Shown: positions 31,150 to 38,435, counted from the stretch's first letter. The stretch: 38,603 bases of DNA from an uncultured Armatimonadota bacterium (GCA_903833215.1 CAILEM010000157.1:1-38603); one strand, 5' to 3'. Program-made: numbers and translations. Notes: a model not told the origin generated them from the sequence alone.

Positions 31150-31770
31150 TTAGCTCGTCTTAGCATTCCGTGCCAGAAATTGCTCCCGCGTGTTGATCAC
31201 TGGATAGGGCGTTGCTGGAACCGGAATCTGCAGCGCCGAGCAAATCGGCTCCCATCCTTCACCTGCCTCCCAAACGACCAATCGATCCGTCGGAACCTCG
31301 CGACGGACGACTTCGGAATGCCGTTCAAAGGCCGCGATGCATGCATCCCGATCGGATAGATCTGGCGTGAATCGGAAGCGGATTAGCTCATTCATCATTG
31401 CCTTCCACTCACTGAGATCACCCTTTTCGTCAACGCCCTCAATTACTGAAAAAACAGTCTCGCGAGCACTTGTCCACCACGCTTCGGCATCTCGAAGCGA
31501 AAGCACCACAATCGCGTCGGGGAATGCCGCACTTATTTCCGGCCAGAAGAGCGCCGCTGGCCAGTCCACCGCTGCGGAGTATCCGGAAAAGAGTTCAGCC
31601 CAATCGACGACCTCTCCTCGGATGGCAGCGCGCCATAACGGAATGTGGTCAGGGTTCATGAAGACGTCGTGCATGTGATAACACGGCGATTCGAGCACTA
31701 ACTCCAGTGCTTTCTTTAACGAAGACGTCCCCGTTCGGCTGTGCCCTGCTCCGATGACACGTATTGGCAT
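31150..31770 (-). CDS. Sulfotransferase family protein
   Basis: A 206-aa P-loop-like sulfotransferase (Sulfotransfer_4 group) that would move sulfate from PAPS onto an acceptor. The 5'-phosphosulfate loop GAGHSRTGTSSLKKALE (7-23) is the family hallmark, and the 3'-phosphate region VVLSLRDAEAWWTSARETV (88-106) matches FPDAKVILTVRDPEKW-type segments. The C-terminal GEGWEPICSALQIPVPATPY is also diagnostic. No signal peptide. The acceptor is unknown. It is close to glycan genes of a sulfatase-rich genome but not in their operon. Confidence 0.87.
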   Translation of the reverse strand: MPIRVIGAGHSRTGTSSLKKALELVLESPCYHMHDVFMNPDHIPLWRAAIRGEVVDWAELFSGYSAAVDWPAALFWPEISAAFPDAIVVLSLRDAEAWWTSARETVFSVIEGVDEKGDLSEWKAMMNELIRFRFTPDLSDRDACIAAFERHSEVVRREVPTDRLVVWEAGEGWEPICSALQIPVPATPYPVINTREQFLARNAKTS

Positions 31771-31776
31771 CGGTCG

Positions 31777-31782
31777 AGCGTA
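31777..31782 (-). promoter_or_regulatory. -10-like hexamer of a leaderless sulfotransferase gene
   Basis: TACGCT on the minus strand, 6 nt before ATG 31770, with no Shine-Dalgarno between. Confidence 0.38.
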
Positions 31783-31840
31783 CCACCCTTGTAGCTTGGG
31801 GGTTCCGAGTGTGAGCGAGACGCTCGGGACACTGGTGCGG

Positions 31841-32392
31841 CTATACCGTCTTGAGCAGAAATGCGCCCGACTGCAGTGCGTCGATCACCCTCTGAACCAT
31901 GTCTTCAGGTGCCCCTACAGACACGGCAAGGGAGTGGTTTTGAAGGTCACCCAGTGTCGAAAACTGCTCATGCAGGCCCGTGATCGGCCCTGAGTCAGTC
32001 AGTGTGTCGGGGTTCCGTTGCTTGCATCGTTGAATGGCCAATTCCAGCGGGGGCTGAAGCACAACGTAGTGCGTTGGCACGTTGAAGTGCTTGAAGTAGT
32101 CCAAGAACCAAGGCCCAATAATCCCATCCAGGACGACAAAGAACTTCCCTTCCGCAAAGGATTCGACAACCTTGGCAAGCGCAGTCATCACGACCTTGTT
32201 TTGCTCGTGAGACTCAGGGAGATAAGGGGGAATGCAACCGTTCTTGATGAAGTGCCAGAAGTCGTCGGAGTGAAGGTGAACCTTTGGCGATCCTGGGAGC
32301 GCGGTCAAAAGTGCCGCCGTCGTCGTTTTCCCCGATCCCGGCGATCCGGTGAGAATCAGAACCTGCCCTGCGAAATCAAGGCTATCCACCAT
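31841..32392 (-). CDS. P-loop kinase-like NTPase
   Basis: A 183-aa cytoplasmic P-loop protein of the small kinase type (AAA_33 / chloramphenicol-phosphotransferase-like). Walker A GSPGSGKT (16-23), followed by a typical HLHSDDFWHFI acceptor region where Asp residues would bind substrate and magnesium, a FFVVLDGIIGPWF Walker B-like strand, and a QRCKQRNPD lid segment with basic residues. Such enzymes phosphorylate small molecules, including antibiotics; the substrate is not readable. It lies 70 nt upstream of the sulfotransferase on the same strand, but each has its own -10-like hexamer. Confidence 0.8.
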   Translation of the reverse strand: MVDSLDFAGQVLILTGSPGSGKTTTAALLTALPGSPKVHLHSDDFWHFIKNGCIPPYLPESHEQNKVVMTALAKVVESFAEGKFFVVLDGIIGPWFLDYFKHFNVPTHYVVLQPPLELAIQRCKQRNPDTLTDSGPITGLHEQFSTLGDLQNHSLAVSVGAPEDMVQRVIDALQSGAFLLKTV

Positions 32393-32399
32393 TGCCGAA

Positions 32400-32405
32400 A
32401 TTCTA
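32400..32405 (-). promoter_or_regulatory. -10-like hexamer of a leaderless kinase gene
   Basis: TAGAAT on the minus strand, 7 nt before ATG 32392, with no Shine-Dalgarno between. Confidence 0.42.
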
Positions 32406-32498
32406 CAACGGTTTGAGAACCCGTGGAATTGACATCATTGGCGCCGAGACAATTTCCGTTTTTGTATCTGTTCCTTACTCGCGTTTCTTCGAGGGAAC

Positions 32499-32527
32499 TT
32501 GTCGACAATTTCTACATTCTGTACACT
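32499..32527 (+). promoter_or_regulatory. Promoter: TTGTCG-17-TACACT
   Basis: TTGTCG (32499-32504) and TACACT (32522-32527) are separated by exactly 17 nt. The predicted transcript starts near 32534, which supports ATG 32546 as the start codon. The -35 lies in the palindrome TTGTCGACAA. Confidence 0.5.
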
Positions 32528-32545
32528 TACAGCGGAAACAACAAC

Positions 32546-33268
32546 ATGCACCCAACCGCACAACTCATCATTAACATTTGCGAAGCTAAGTGGGAGGCTG
32601 AGAAATCGGATTGCTCCGGTTTTGTGCGTGCGGTCGCAGGTCCGCTTGGGGTCAAGCTTACGGGCCTCGCCGATGAAATATTCGATGAGATTCACGGGGC
32701 TGCGTGGACCCCACTCAAGGATGGGCCAGCAGCGAAGGCCGCCGCAGAAGATGGACTGTTTGTAATCGCGGCACTGAAAGGGGCTATGAATGTGCCCGCA
32801 CAGGATCACGGTCATGTTGCGGTAGTTGTTTCAGGTGATCTTGACACGACCCACCGGGCATATCCGACAGGCTATTGGGGAAGTTTGGGCAGCGTCGGCA
32901 TGAAAAACACGCCCCTGAATTTCGCCTGGAATGCGGCTTCACGTGACAAGGTCAAGTACGCGTCCATCGTGCCGACCGCCGTGCGGAGAACTCCAATTAC
33001 GGTTCAAGTAAATGGTAAGGCAGTGCCTACGGCAGCGGCATACATGCTCGACAACTCCACTTTTGCTTGGATTCGCCCAATAGCAGATGCGCTTGATGCC
33101 CAGATCGCCGACTTCACCGGCCATTCCGTCAATCTCATCGTCGGAGACGAAGAACACGAACTCACTGTCACCGTCAACAACGATCAATCTTTTATCCATC
33201 TCGGCGATCTGCGTCAGTTCACCAAACTAACGGTCAGCTTCGACAAAGGCGTCGTCTCGATTTCGTGA
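32546..33268 (+). CDS. NlpC/P60-like amidase domain joined to copper-amine-oxidase-N-like domain
   Basis: A 240-aa protein with two parts. Residues 1-135 look like an NlpC/P60-type papain-like peptidoglycan amidase: catalytic Cys23 in KSDCSGFVRAV, catalytic His in DHGHVAVVVSG (His88 or His90), and a conserved YWGS segment (110-113). The general shape (CSGFV, then a GLFVIAAL strand, then HGHV, then YPTGYWG) recalls T6SS amidase effectors of the Tae2 type as well as house-keeping NlpC enzymes. Residues about 150-240 (ITVQVNGKAVPTAAAYML, WIRPIADALDAQIADF) fit a copper amine oxidase N-terminal (stalk) domain, common on surface proteins. No signal peptide is visible, even with the longer GTG start at 32423. 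I infer either effector-like delivery or a phage/mobile origin. Confidence 0.75.
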   Translation: MHPTAQLIINICEAKWEAEKSDCSGFVRAVAGPLGVKLTGLADEIFDEIHGAAWTPLKDGPAAKAAAEDGLFVIAALKGAMNVPAQDHGHVAVVVSGDLDTTHRAYPTGYWGSLGSVGMKNTPLNFAWNAASRDKVKYASIVPTAVRRTPITVQVNGKAVPTAAAYMLDNSTFAWIRPIADALDAQIADFTGHSVNLIVGDEEHELTVTVNNDQSFIHLGDLRQFTKLTVSFDKGVVSIS

Positions 33269-33269
33269 G

Positions 33270-35135
33270 TCAAAGGCGCTTAGCGGGCTTAGTCAAGGCA
33301 TCGGGGAGACGGAGGGTGAAGTCGCCGAGGAGGCTCCAGAAGTAGCTTCGCTTGCGTCCGATTCCGTCTTTGGCCAATGCGGAGTCGAGGGATTCCACTT
33401 GAAAATAACGCTTCCATGCGTCGCCGTAGGTTCCGCCGGTGCCGAGCACTTTCCAGAACTCACGGGGCTCGTCGTAGAACACCTTGCCTCTTCCGACGAG
33501 GGCGAGTCCATTGCCGTACATCATGGTGCACTCGGCAAGCTGCCACCGGGCGTATCCGGCGCTGTTGAACGGCTCCGATTCAGCGCCCAGAGGCCGAGTT
33601 GCTTCACATCCGGTGTGGAAGTATAGGACTCCGTTGGTGGGTAGAGCCTTGTTTTCATACAGGGTTCGCAAGAATCCAAAGCCCATCGTGCCGCCGATAC
33701 CACTGAGCGAAGGAACCAGTTTGTTGCCTTGCTGAGTCCAGTACCAGGGCTGACCGCCCGTTTCGGCGGTAAGACCCGCAAGGTCCTTTGGTGCCTCGAA
33801 TGCAGACAGGATAGCGTTGCTGTGAGCTCGAATCTCTCGAACGAGCGCAGGTTCTTTCATCCATTTCGCGACATCGGTGATCGTGATGTCGGTGTCCAGG
33901 AACTCCTTTCCACCCAAGTCTTTCCAGCCTGGGACATCACGGCGCAGTTCGTCGAGATCCGATCCCAAGCCTGTCGACACCGCAGATGCCCCAAGCACTT
34001 TGGGCGATTGTCCAGACCGGTAGGCATGGTTTCGTGCGAAGTATTGCGCCAACAGAGTTCGCTCCAGGGTGGCAGACGGCACCCACATATTCATAACATT
34101 CGGTACGGACTGCGGGTTGGCGAACTCGACAGCTTGGGGCTTGCCATTCGCGTCAAGAAAGCTTTCGCCTTTGATGCCATGAATGTTGGGGTCGGGCACA
34201 ACGCCAGCATGAAACGCATTAATCCGACTGACTCCGATCTTTGGAATACCGAGCGGATTCGGCAACTTCTTCTCCGCTCCCGTGCACTCCTCGTTCGGTT
34301 CAGCGTCGAACGTGAATCGAACACTGTGACCACCCAAGGGTTGTTCCGTCCACGGACCATCTTGAACGAAGAAGAAGTCCTCGTACCGTTCGGACTTCTC
34401 CTCCCAGTTTTCGGTGACGTCAGATCCTTTGGGGAATACGGCGTTGAGATCGGTCACGTTCATCGGTTGGCGAACATATATTCGATCCCAACCGCCATCC
34501 AAGTCTGCGAGCACAATATCCGCTGGCGAAACAACCGGCTCCGCCACTGCGCGAACCCACGGTTGATTAAAGCTAACTTGAGCCTTAGTCCCTGCGAACA
34601 ACGTCACAGGGTCATCACGGTGCCAGGCATATTGGCGAACCATGAATGCCTGTGGGAAGTTGCCGACAAAGATCACGCCTTGAAAGTCTTTGACTTTTAG
34701 CCAAAGGCGGCGCAGGAAGTCTCGATACGCAATGAGAGTCAAGCCGTCTTGGTGTTGCGGGCCATCGTAAAACGAGGTTTGGAGCACGAACGCATTCGAA
34801 CCACCATTCGCAATGTCATTGGCGAAGGTTTCGAGTGATGGCCGCAGGTCCACTTGACCAGCCGCCTGGTCCAAAAGTCTCTTTTCAACCAGGACGACAA
34901 CGGTTCCACCCTTCTTCCCTTCGGCTTCAAATCCGCCCTTCAGTCTGCCGAGCGTGCGGATCTCGGGCGTGCCATCCTGATCGCGATCGAACCCACGAAA
35001 CGCTGCAGTCGCTTGGTCCACTTCGCGCGCGATTTTAGAGAAGGAGGAAGCCTGTTTCTCCGGGTTCCCTTGTGCTCCGACATTCGCCGAAACCGAAGCC
35101 AGACCGATGAGGTAAAAGAGCAGACGAGAACGCAT
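33270..35135 (-). CDS. Large secreted protein resembling C25 (gingipain-type) cysteine peptidases
   Basis: A 621-aa exported protein: signal peptide MRSRLLFYLIGLASVSANVGA, an EF-hand-like calcium loop FDRDQDGTPEI (49-59; Asp50, 52, 54), then a long alpha/beta region. Several landmarks recall C25 caspase-fold peptidases: GVIFVGNFPQAFMVRQY (153-169), DIVLADLDGGWDRIYV, PKIGVSRINAF, and the ending YFWSLLGDFTLRLPD. A possible His-Cys dyad is His438 (IRAHSNAIL) and Cys510 (YFHTGCEAT). The match is by eye and the dyad is a guess; EF-hand loop and export are clear. It is convergent, 1 nt apart, with the NlpC-like gene. TAACCT lies 9 nt before ATG 35135. Confidence 0.65.
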   Translation of the reverse strand: MRSRLLFYLIGLASVSANVGAQGNPEKQASSFSKIAREVDQATAAFRGFDRDQDGTPEIRTLGRLKGGFEAEGKKGGTVVVLVEKRLLDQAAGQVDLRPSLETFANDIANGGSNAFVLQTSFYDGPQHQDGLTLIAYRDFLRRLWLKVKDFQGVIFVGNFPQAFMVRQYAWHRDDPVTLFAGTKAQVSFNQPWVRAVAEPVVSPADIVLADLDGGWDRIYVRQPMNVTDLNAVFPKGSDVTENWEEKSERYEDFFFVQDGPWTEQPLGGHSVRFTFDAEPNEECTGAEKKLPNPLGIPKIGVSRINAFHAGVVPDPNIHGIKGESFLDANGKPQAVEFANPQSVPNVMNMWVPSATLERTLLAQYFARNHAYRSGQSPKVLGASAVSTGLGSDLDELRRDVPGWKDLGGKEFLDTDITITDVAKWMKEPALVREIRAHSNAILSAFEAPKDLAGLTAETGGQPWYWTQQGNKLVPSLSGIGGTMGFGFLRTLYENKALPTNGVLYFHTGCEATRPLGAESEPFNSAGYARWQLAECTMMYGNGLALVGRGKVFYDEPREFWKVLGTGGTYGDAWKRYFQVESLDSALAKDGIGRKRSYFWSLLGDFTLRLPDALTKPAKRL

Positions 35136-35179
35136 GGAGACAGCAGGTTACCCCTCGGCTTGAGCTTGACCATGCCGCC

Positions 35180-35356
35180 ATGGAAGTCTTTATTTGCAGG
35201 CTCGCTAACGGAAATATATCAGTGGATAGTGCCATAAAGGTTGTCGATTTTCTGAATAAATGCCATGCCGGTGATCAAGAGGGATTGCTCTACCATGTGT
35301 GGCGGTACGAGGGATGCAAACTCCAATGTAAACCACAATTGGAGTCCAGACCATGA
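35180..35356 (+). CDS. Small ORF of 58 codons, overlapping the next gene start
   Basis: ATG 35180 to TGA 35354-35356. The stop overlaps the ATG of the following pseudogene as ATGA, which suggests translational coupling. The product (VDSAIKVVDFLNKCHAGDQE in its middle) is soluble, has three cysteines and matches no family I know. No ribosome binding site or TANNNT hexamer is seen, and the frame stays open upstream. It may be a decayed fragment. Confidence 0.35.
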   Translation: MEVFICRLANGNISVDSAIKVVDFLNKCHAGDQEGLLYHVWRYEGCKLQCKPQLESRP

Positions 35357-35966
35357 CACCGAGCGAACTAGAAGTGATTCGAAACTGGTCTACGCTTGCG
35401 ATAGCAGCCGTTGGCGGGCTCCTCGCGCTATTTCAATTTCAACGAAACCAAGCTTGGAAATCTGTCGAGTTTCTGGCCCTCCAAATGAAAGAATTCGACA
35501 ACGATCCGTATGTCATCGCGACTAAACAATCTTAGATTACGCCGGTGACTATGTTGACGTAATGCTACCGATCAATGGCATAAGTCAACGTATTTCAGTG
35601 AATTGAGATGGGTTTCTTAGAAGCCTGAGAACCTTGAACTCCGACGACATAACACCTCCACCTGAAGAATTTGCAGTTCGTCAGGCCTTTGACCAGTTTT
35701 GCACCTGGTTGCTTCGATTCGCAGTTCAAGCACAGACCAGAGTCTACAAATATCATCAGCTTCACCCCTACCTGCTTTATTATATGGACTGCTTAAGTGG
35801 CGACCCTGGGGATGATGACTGGGGCCAGACTATAAGAGCTTATCTAGAAACTTATGGTTACGAAGCGATCCTTGATTTAGCCGATAAGCTAAATGTGAGC
35901 ATTACACCTTCGCTTCCATTTTCGGGCACGAGTATGGCTTCAAACAAGCCGACGGATCCGAGTTGA
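35353..35966 (+). pseudogene. Broken membrane-anchored protein gene (DUF4760-like)
   Basis: The pieces read as one former protein of about 200 aa. Residues 1-58 (frame of 35353) give a membrane helix and LFQFQRNQAWKSVEFLALQM, KEFDNDPYV. Near 35525-35535 the frame must change by one base to continue as LDYAGDYVDVMLPINGISQR. At 35604-35606 this second frame meets TGA, and the same frame carries on as DGFLRSLRTLNSDD, then a long stretch with RQAFDQFCTWLLRF, HQLHPYLLYYMDCLSG and RAYLETYGYEAILDLAD up to the stop at 35966. The pattern (helix near N-terminus, then W/F-rich helices and a YY-DCLSG core) resembles uncharacterised DUF4760-type proteins. One frameshift and one stop make loss of function likely. 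Confidence 0.7.
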
Positions 35967-36500
35967 ATCAGCCGCGCTAACGAATTGCCTACCGAAGGAG
36001 GTAATGCCAAGCAAGATGAGGAGTCAGAGGATGAACTCAAGGCTGTCATTACCGCCGGAGGCTAAGAGAATTGAAACGTGGCCGTGGGTACCGTCGTCGG
36101 CGCTAGGCGGACAGCAGTCGCCAGTCGCCTGATTCCGTCGGTGTGCTTTGGGGAACCCGGTTGGGCGTCTCCCTAGTTCAAATAAACGGTGGCTTCCACA
36201 CTTATTGGTGTTATCTCCTGTCCAATTGGCCATCCGATCTGATCAGAAAACCACAGTAGCAGGCGGTTTTGGCATTGGAGAGCCTTCATGATTTCCAAAG
36301 CTTGCGCACGTTCCAGGAGTCAGCTAAGGCTCGCTCGGCAGGCCGATTTTTCCTAACTACATGGCTTGCGTACCGAATTCTGCTCAAGGACAGCAGCGGC
36401 AAGCAATCCGATCATTAGCCCTGCTCGTGCTGTTTTTTTGGGGTGACTTCATCTTCTTGACTCCTGGTAGTGGACACCAGCCCAATCTTGAACATCACTA
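35967..36500. other. Gene-poor stretch of 534 nt
   Basis: No recognisable gene. A 42-codon frame from ATG 36004 has AAGGAGG just 2 nt before it, too close to be a good ribosome binding site. A 71-codon frame at 36361-36576 (plus) contains one hydrophobic stretch but overlaps vapC and has no start signals. The region probably holds worn accessory DNA. Confidence 0.45.
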
Positions 36501-36899
36501 CTATGTAGGCAGCGCAGACCGAAGTCCGAGGAGGGCGACAAATGGATCAAAGTCCCGGTCGCTGAAAAGCAGTTGAAGATTGTCTTCGATGCAGTGTGTC
36601 GCAATGAGCGTATCAATCGTTTTGCGGATCGTTATTCCTTGAGACCTTAGTGCGCGATAATTGCGGGCCGCTTGGATTGCGATTGCTTCGCCTCCAATGA
36701 CGATCAGTTCCAAGGTCTTAAGCCGCCTACGGACTCGGTCGAAATCTCGCTCAGAGGACGTACCTTGGAGGACCTCGGCGAGAATGAGATCGCCAATCGC
36801 CAGAGGCTCGATCCCCAAAAGAGAATCTAGCAAATCGGTCTCCGCTGTCACCGAACCTCGGAAGTAATCAATCCATACACTGCTGTCAACGAGAATCAT
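36501..36899 (-). CDS. vapC: VapC-type PIN-domain toxin
   Basis: A 132-aa PIN-domain ribonuclease. The four acidic active-site residues are in place: Asp5 (ILVDSSVWIDYF), Glu42 (LILAEVLQG), Asp96 (TIDTLIA) and Asp114 (FSDRDFDPF). Toxins of this kind cut tRNA or rRNA when freed from the antitoxin. It overlaps vapB by 14 nt and is in the same order (antitoxin first) as most vapBC pairs. The closest group appears to be the one with the LLDSLLGIEPLAIGDLIL segment. Confidence 0.93.
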   Translation of the reverse strand: MILVDSSVWIDYFRGSVTAETDLLDSLLGIEPLAIGDLILAEVLQGTSSERDFDRVRRRLKTLELIVIGGEAIAIQAARNYRALRSQGITIRKTIDTLIATHCIEDNLQLLFSDRDFDPFVALLGLRSALPT

Positions 36900-37101
36900 C
36901 GTCAGTTCTCATTGCGTCCAAATCCCCGACCCACTCGACTCGCCCTCGCAGAAACTTGATATCCCCCTGCTTGGTGAGACGAAGTACCGTTCGCAATCCA
37001 AGGTCAACCGCCTCTCGTTTTGTCTTCAGACCGGTTGCGGCGAGAGTTTCCTCCATCAACTTCTCATCGATGACGATGTTGGTACGACCATGTGTATGCA
37101 T
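36886..37101 (-). CDS. vapB: VapB-type antitoxin
   Basis: A 71-aa antitoxin with an N-terminal DNA-binding segment (RTNIVIDEKLMEETLAATGL, ribbon-helix-helix-like) and a C-terminal tail GDLDAMRTDDDSR that would wrap the toxin. The sequence TGLKTKREAVDLGLRTVLRL is typical of the VapB family that pairs with PIN toxins. I use ATG 37101: TATAAT ends 7 nt before it, while ATG 37119 lies upstream of that hexamer. The palindrome at 37090-37119 covers the first codons and the -10. Confidence 0.9.
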   Translation of the reverse strand: MHTHGRTNIVIDEKLMEETLAATGLKTKREAVDLGLRTVLRLTKQGDIKFLRGRVEWVGDLDAMRTDDDSR

Positions 37102-37119
37102 ATCGTAAATTATACACAT
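37090..37119 (-). promoter_or_regulatory. vapBC promoter and palindromic operator
   Basis: TATAAT on the minus strand (37114-37109) lies 7 nt before ATG 37101. ATGTGTAT (37090-37097) and ATACACAT (37112-37119) form a perfect 8-bp inverted repeat with a 14-nt spacer that spans the -10 and the start codon, as expected for autorepression by VapB or VapBC. Confidence 0.62.
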
Positions 37120-37350
37120 CGGATGTGTCTACGGGCTTAGGAACATCCAGAACCACCAACTCAGAGTGCAGGTTAATGTGCTCCTAGGTCAGAACAGGTG
37201 GGCCGTACTAAGCGAGTTTCTAACTTTCACATGTCACAATTTAAGGCGGTTGGGCATGCGCGCGCCGTCATCAAGAGTTGGCACGCTGTTTTGCTCGTTA
37301 GCTTCCAATAGTTCGCTAATTCAGACGCAATCATATAAAATCATGTATTA

Positions 37351-37384
37351 ATTTAGCCCTAAATGATTCGTTTCACTGTATTAT
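37351..37384 (+). promoter_or_regulatory. Toxin-operon -10 and upstream palindrome
   Basis: TATTAT (37379-37384) ends 6 nt before GTG 37391. Upstream, ATTTAG-CC-CTAAAT (37351-37364) is a perfect palindrome placed 14 nt before the -10, a plausible site for one of the two HTH proteins of this operon. Confidence 0.5.
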
Positions 37385-37390
37385 GTGTCT

Positions 37391-37711
37391 GTGCTTCGGA
37401 AGTTTGAGGCATTCGACCAAGCGACGATAAACGAAGAATTCCTTGCGCTTCCTCGTGCTGATTTCCGCGATCTGACACATGCGATGGCGCAATTCCAACG
37501 AGGCGAGGAGTCCGGCTATATCCTAAAGAACTATGGGGACGACCTCATGATGATCAAGGGTAACCGCCAAGGACGGTGTCTCTGGTTCACCACAAACAGG
37601 GTCGAGGACGGAATGCAAATCCTTACTGCGTTGCTTGTTTACAAGAAGGAAACGATGCGCGTCCCCGACCGCATTCTCCAAACCGCCCGCGAGCGGATGA
37701 GAAGGAAATAA
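37391..37711 (+). CDS. RelE/HigB-type toxin (phage Gp49-like)
   Basis: A 106-aa toxin of the RelE/ParE superfamily, HigB/Gp49 branch: ribosome-dependent mRNA cutters. Supporting pattern: YILKNYGDDLMMIKGNRQ, RCLWFTT beta strand, ILTALLVYKKETMRVPDRI and a final Arg-rich helix TARERMRRK, matching the order 'ELR - RVLYF - FVKKtqktP - A..R'. I prefer GTG 37391, 6 nt after TATTAT; GTG 37385 directly abuts that hexamer. Toxin first, antitoxin second is the usual higBA order. The neighbouring HTH genes follow after 14 and 8 nt. Confidence 0.78.
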   Translation: MLRKFEAFDQATINEEFLALPRADFRDLTHAMAQFQRGEESGYILKNYGDDLMMIKGNRQGRCLWFTTNRVEDGMQILTALLVYKKETMRVPDRILQTARERMRRK

Positions 37712-37725
37712 GGAACCCTAGCAAC

Positions 37726-38100
37726 ATGAGCATGCTCGAACAAGTCAAAGACGCCCGCGCAGCAGCCGATTCCGAATACGCGGCTGAACGACCAAAGATT
37801 GATGCGATCGAGAGGCTAATCGACTTTCGAATAGCCCAAGGATTCACGCAAGCCGAGGTAGCAAGGCGCATGGGCGTGCCGGCGCCACGTGTCAGCGTGC
37901 TTGAATCGAAACCTTGGGATGCCACCTGGGAGCGCGTCCATGCTTACGCTAAGGCACTCGGCGTCGACTTCGTCTTAATATTCCCTCCCTTTGAGCGCTG
38001 CCTCGAAGCGAAAATCGGGGGTGCCGGCGTCAATGTAGATGCTGTCGGCACGAAACTTCGCGAACTGGCTACCCTATTAGAGCCTCTAACGCATACCTAG
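37726..38100 (+). CDS. HTH (Xre/HigA-like) antitoxin
   Basis: A 124-aa protein with a helix-turn-helix in the middle (about 45-75: RIAQGFTQAEVARRMGVPAP, RVSVLESKPWDATWERVHAY), preceded by a charged helical N-terminus. This is the expected antitoxin for the toxin 14 nt upstream: it would neutralise the toxin and repress the operon. Start ATG 37726; ATG 37732 is possible. The frame extends upstream inside the toxin gene without meaning. Confidence 0.82.
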   Translation: MSMLEQVKDARAAADSEYAAERPKIDAIERLIDFRIAQGFTQAEVARRMGVPAPRVSVLESKPWDATWERVHAYAKALGVDFVLIFPPFERCLEAKIGGAGVNVDAVGTKLRELATLLEPLTHT

Positions 38101-38108
38101 TCAGTACG

Positions 38109-38435
38109 ATGAAAGAGAAAGGTTGGCTTGACGAACTGGCCGAAGAGCGATCAGCAACGGATCGTCGCTTTGCCGAACTGAACAAACGAGCTGAAATGGT
38201 TCTCGAACTGATCCTCGCGCGCCATGCTCTCGGTCTTACTCAGGAAGACATCGCCCGACGTATGGGAGTAGGCCGCGTCCAAGTTGCGATCATCGAGAGC
38301 AAGCCGACAAAGGTATCACTCGATAAGATCGCCGCTTACGCCGAATCACTCGGTGGTCGTCTGACCCTAAGCCTGCCTAAGAAGCCGAAGCGGCGCACCG
38401 GGCACATGGAACGACTTGCAATGACCAAGAGCTGA
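38109..38435 (+). CDS. Second tandem HTH (Xre-like) protein
   Basis: A 108-aa HTH protein 8 nt downstream of the first. It shares the core pattern LTQEDIARRMGVGRVQVAII plus ESKP with its neighbour, so the two are diverged paralogs. The C-terminus ends in a basic tail (PKKPKRRTGHMERLAMTKS). Its stop codon lies directly before the likely left end of an ISL3 element, so the original 3' end may have been trimmed. It may be a second antitoxin or a dedicated repressor. Confidence 0.8.
   Translation: MKEKGWLDELAEERSATDRRFAELNKRAEMVLELILARHALGLTQEDIARRMGVGRVQVAIIESKPTKVSLDKIAAYAESLGGRLTLSLPKKPKRRTGHMERLAMTKS

Noticed and set aside
33729-34700. 323-codon plus-strand frame opposite the C25-like gene
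   Set aside because: Antisense shadow; the minus-strand protein has a signal peptide and coherent domains.
36361-36576. 71-codon frame with a hydrophobic stretch
   Set aside because: Overlaps the 3' end of vapC, no ribosome binding site or TANNNT element, no family match.
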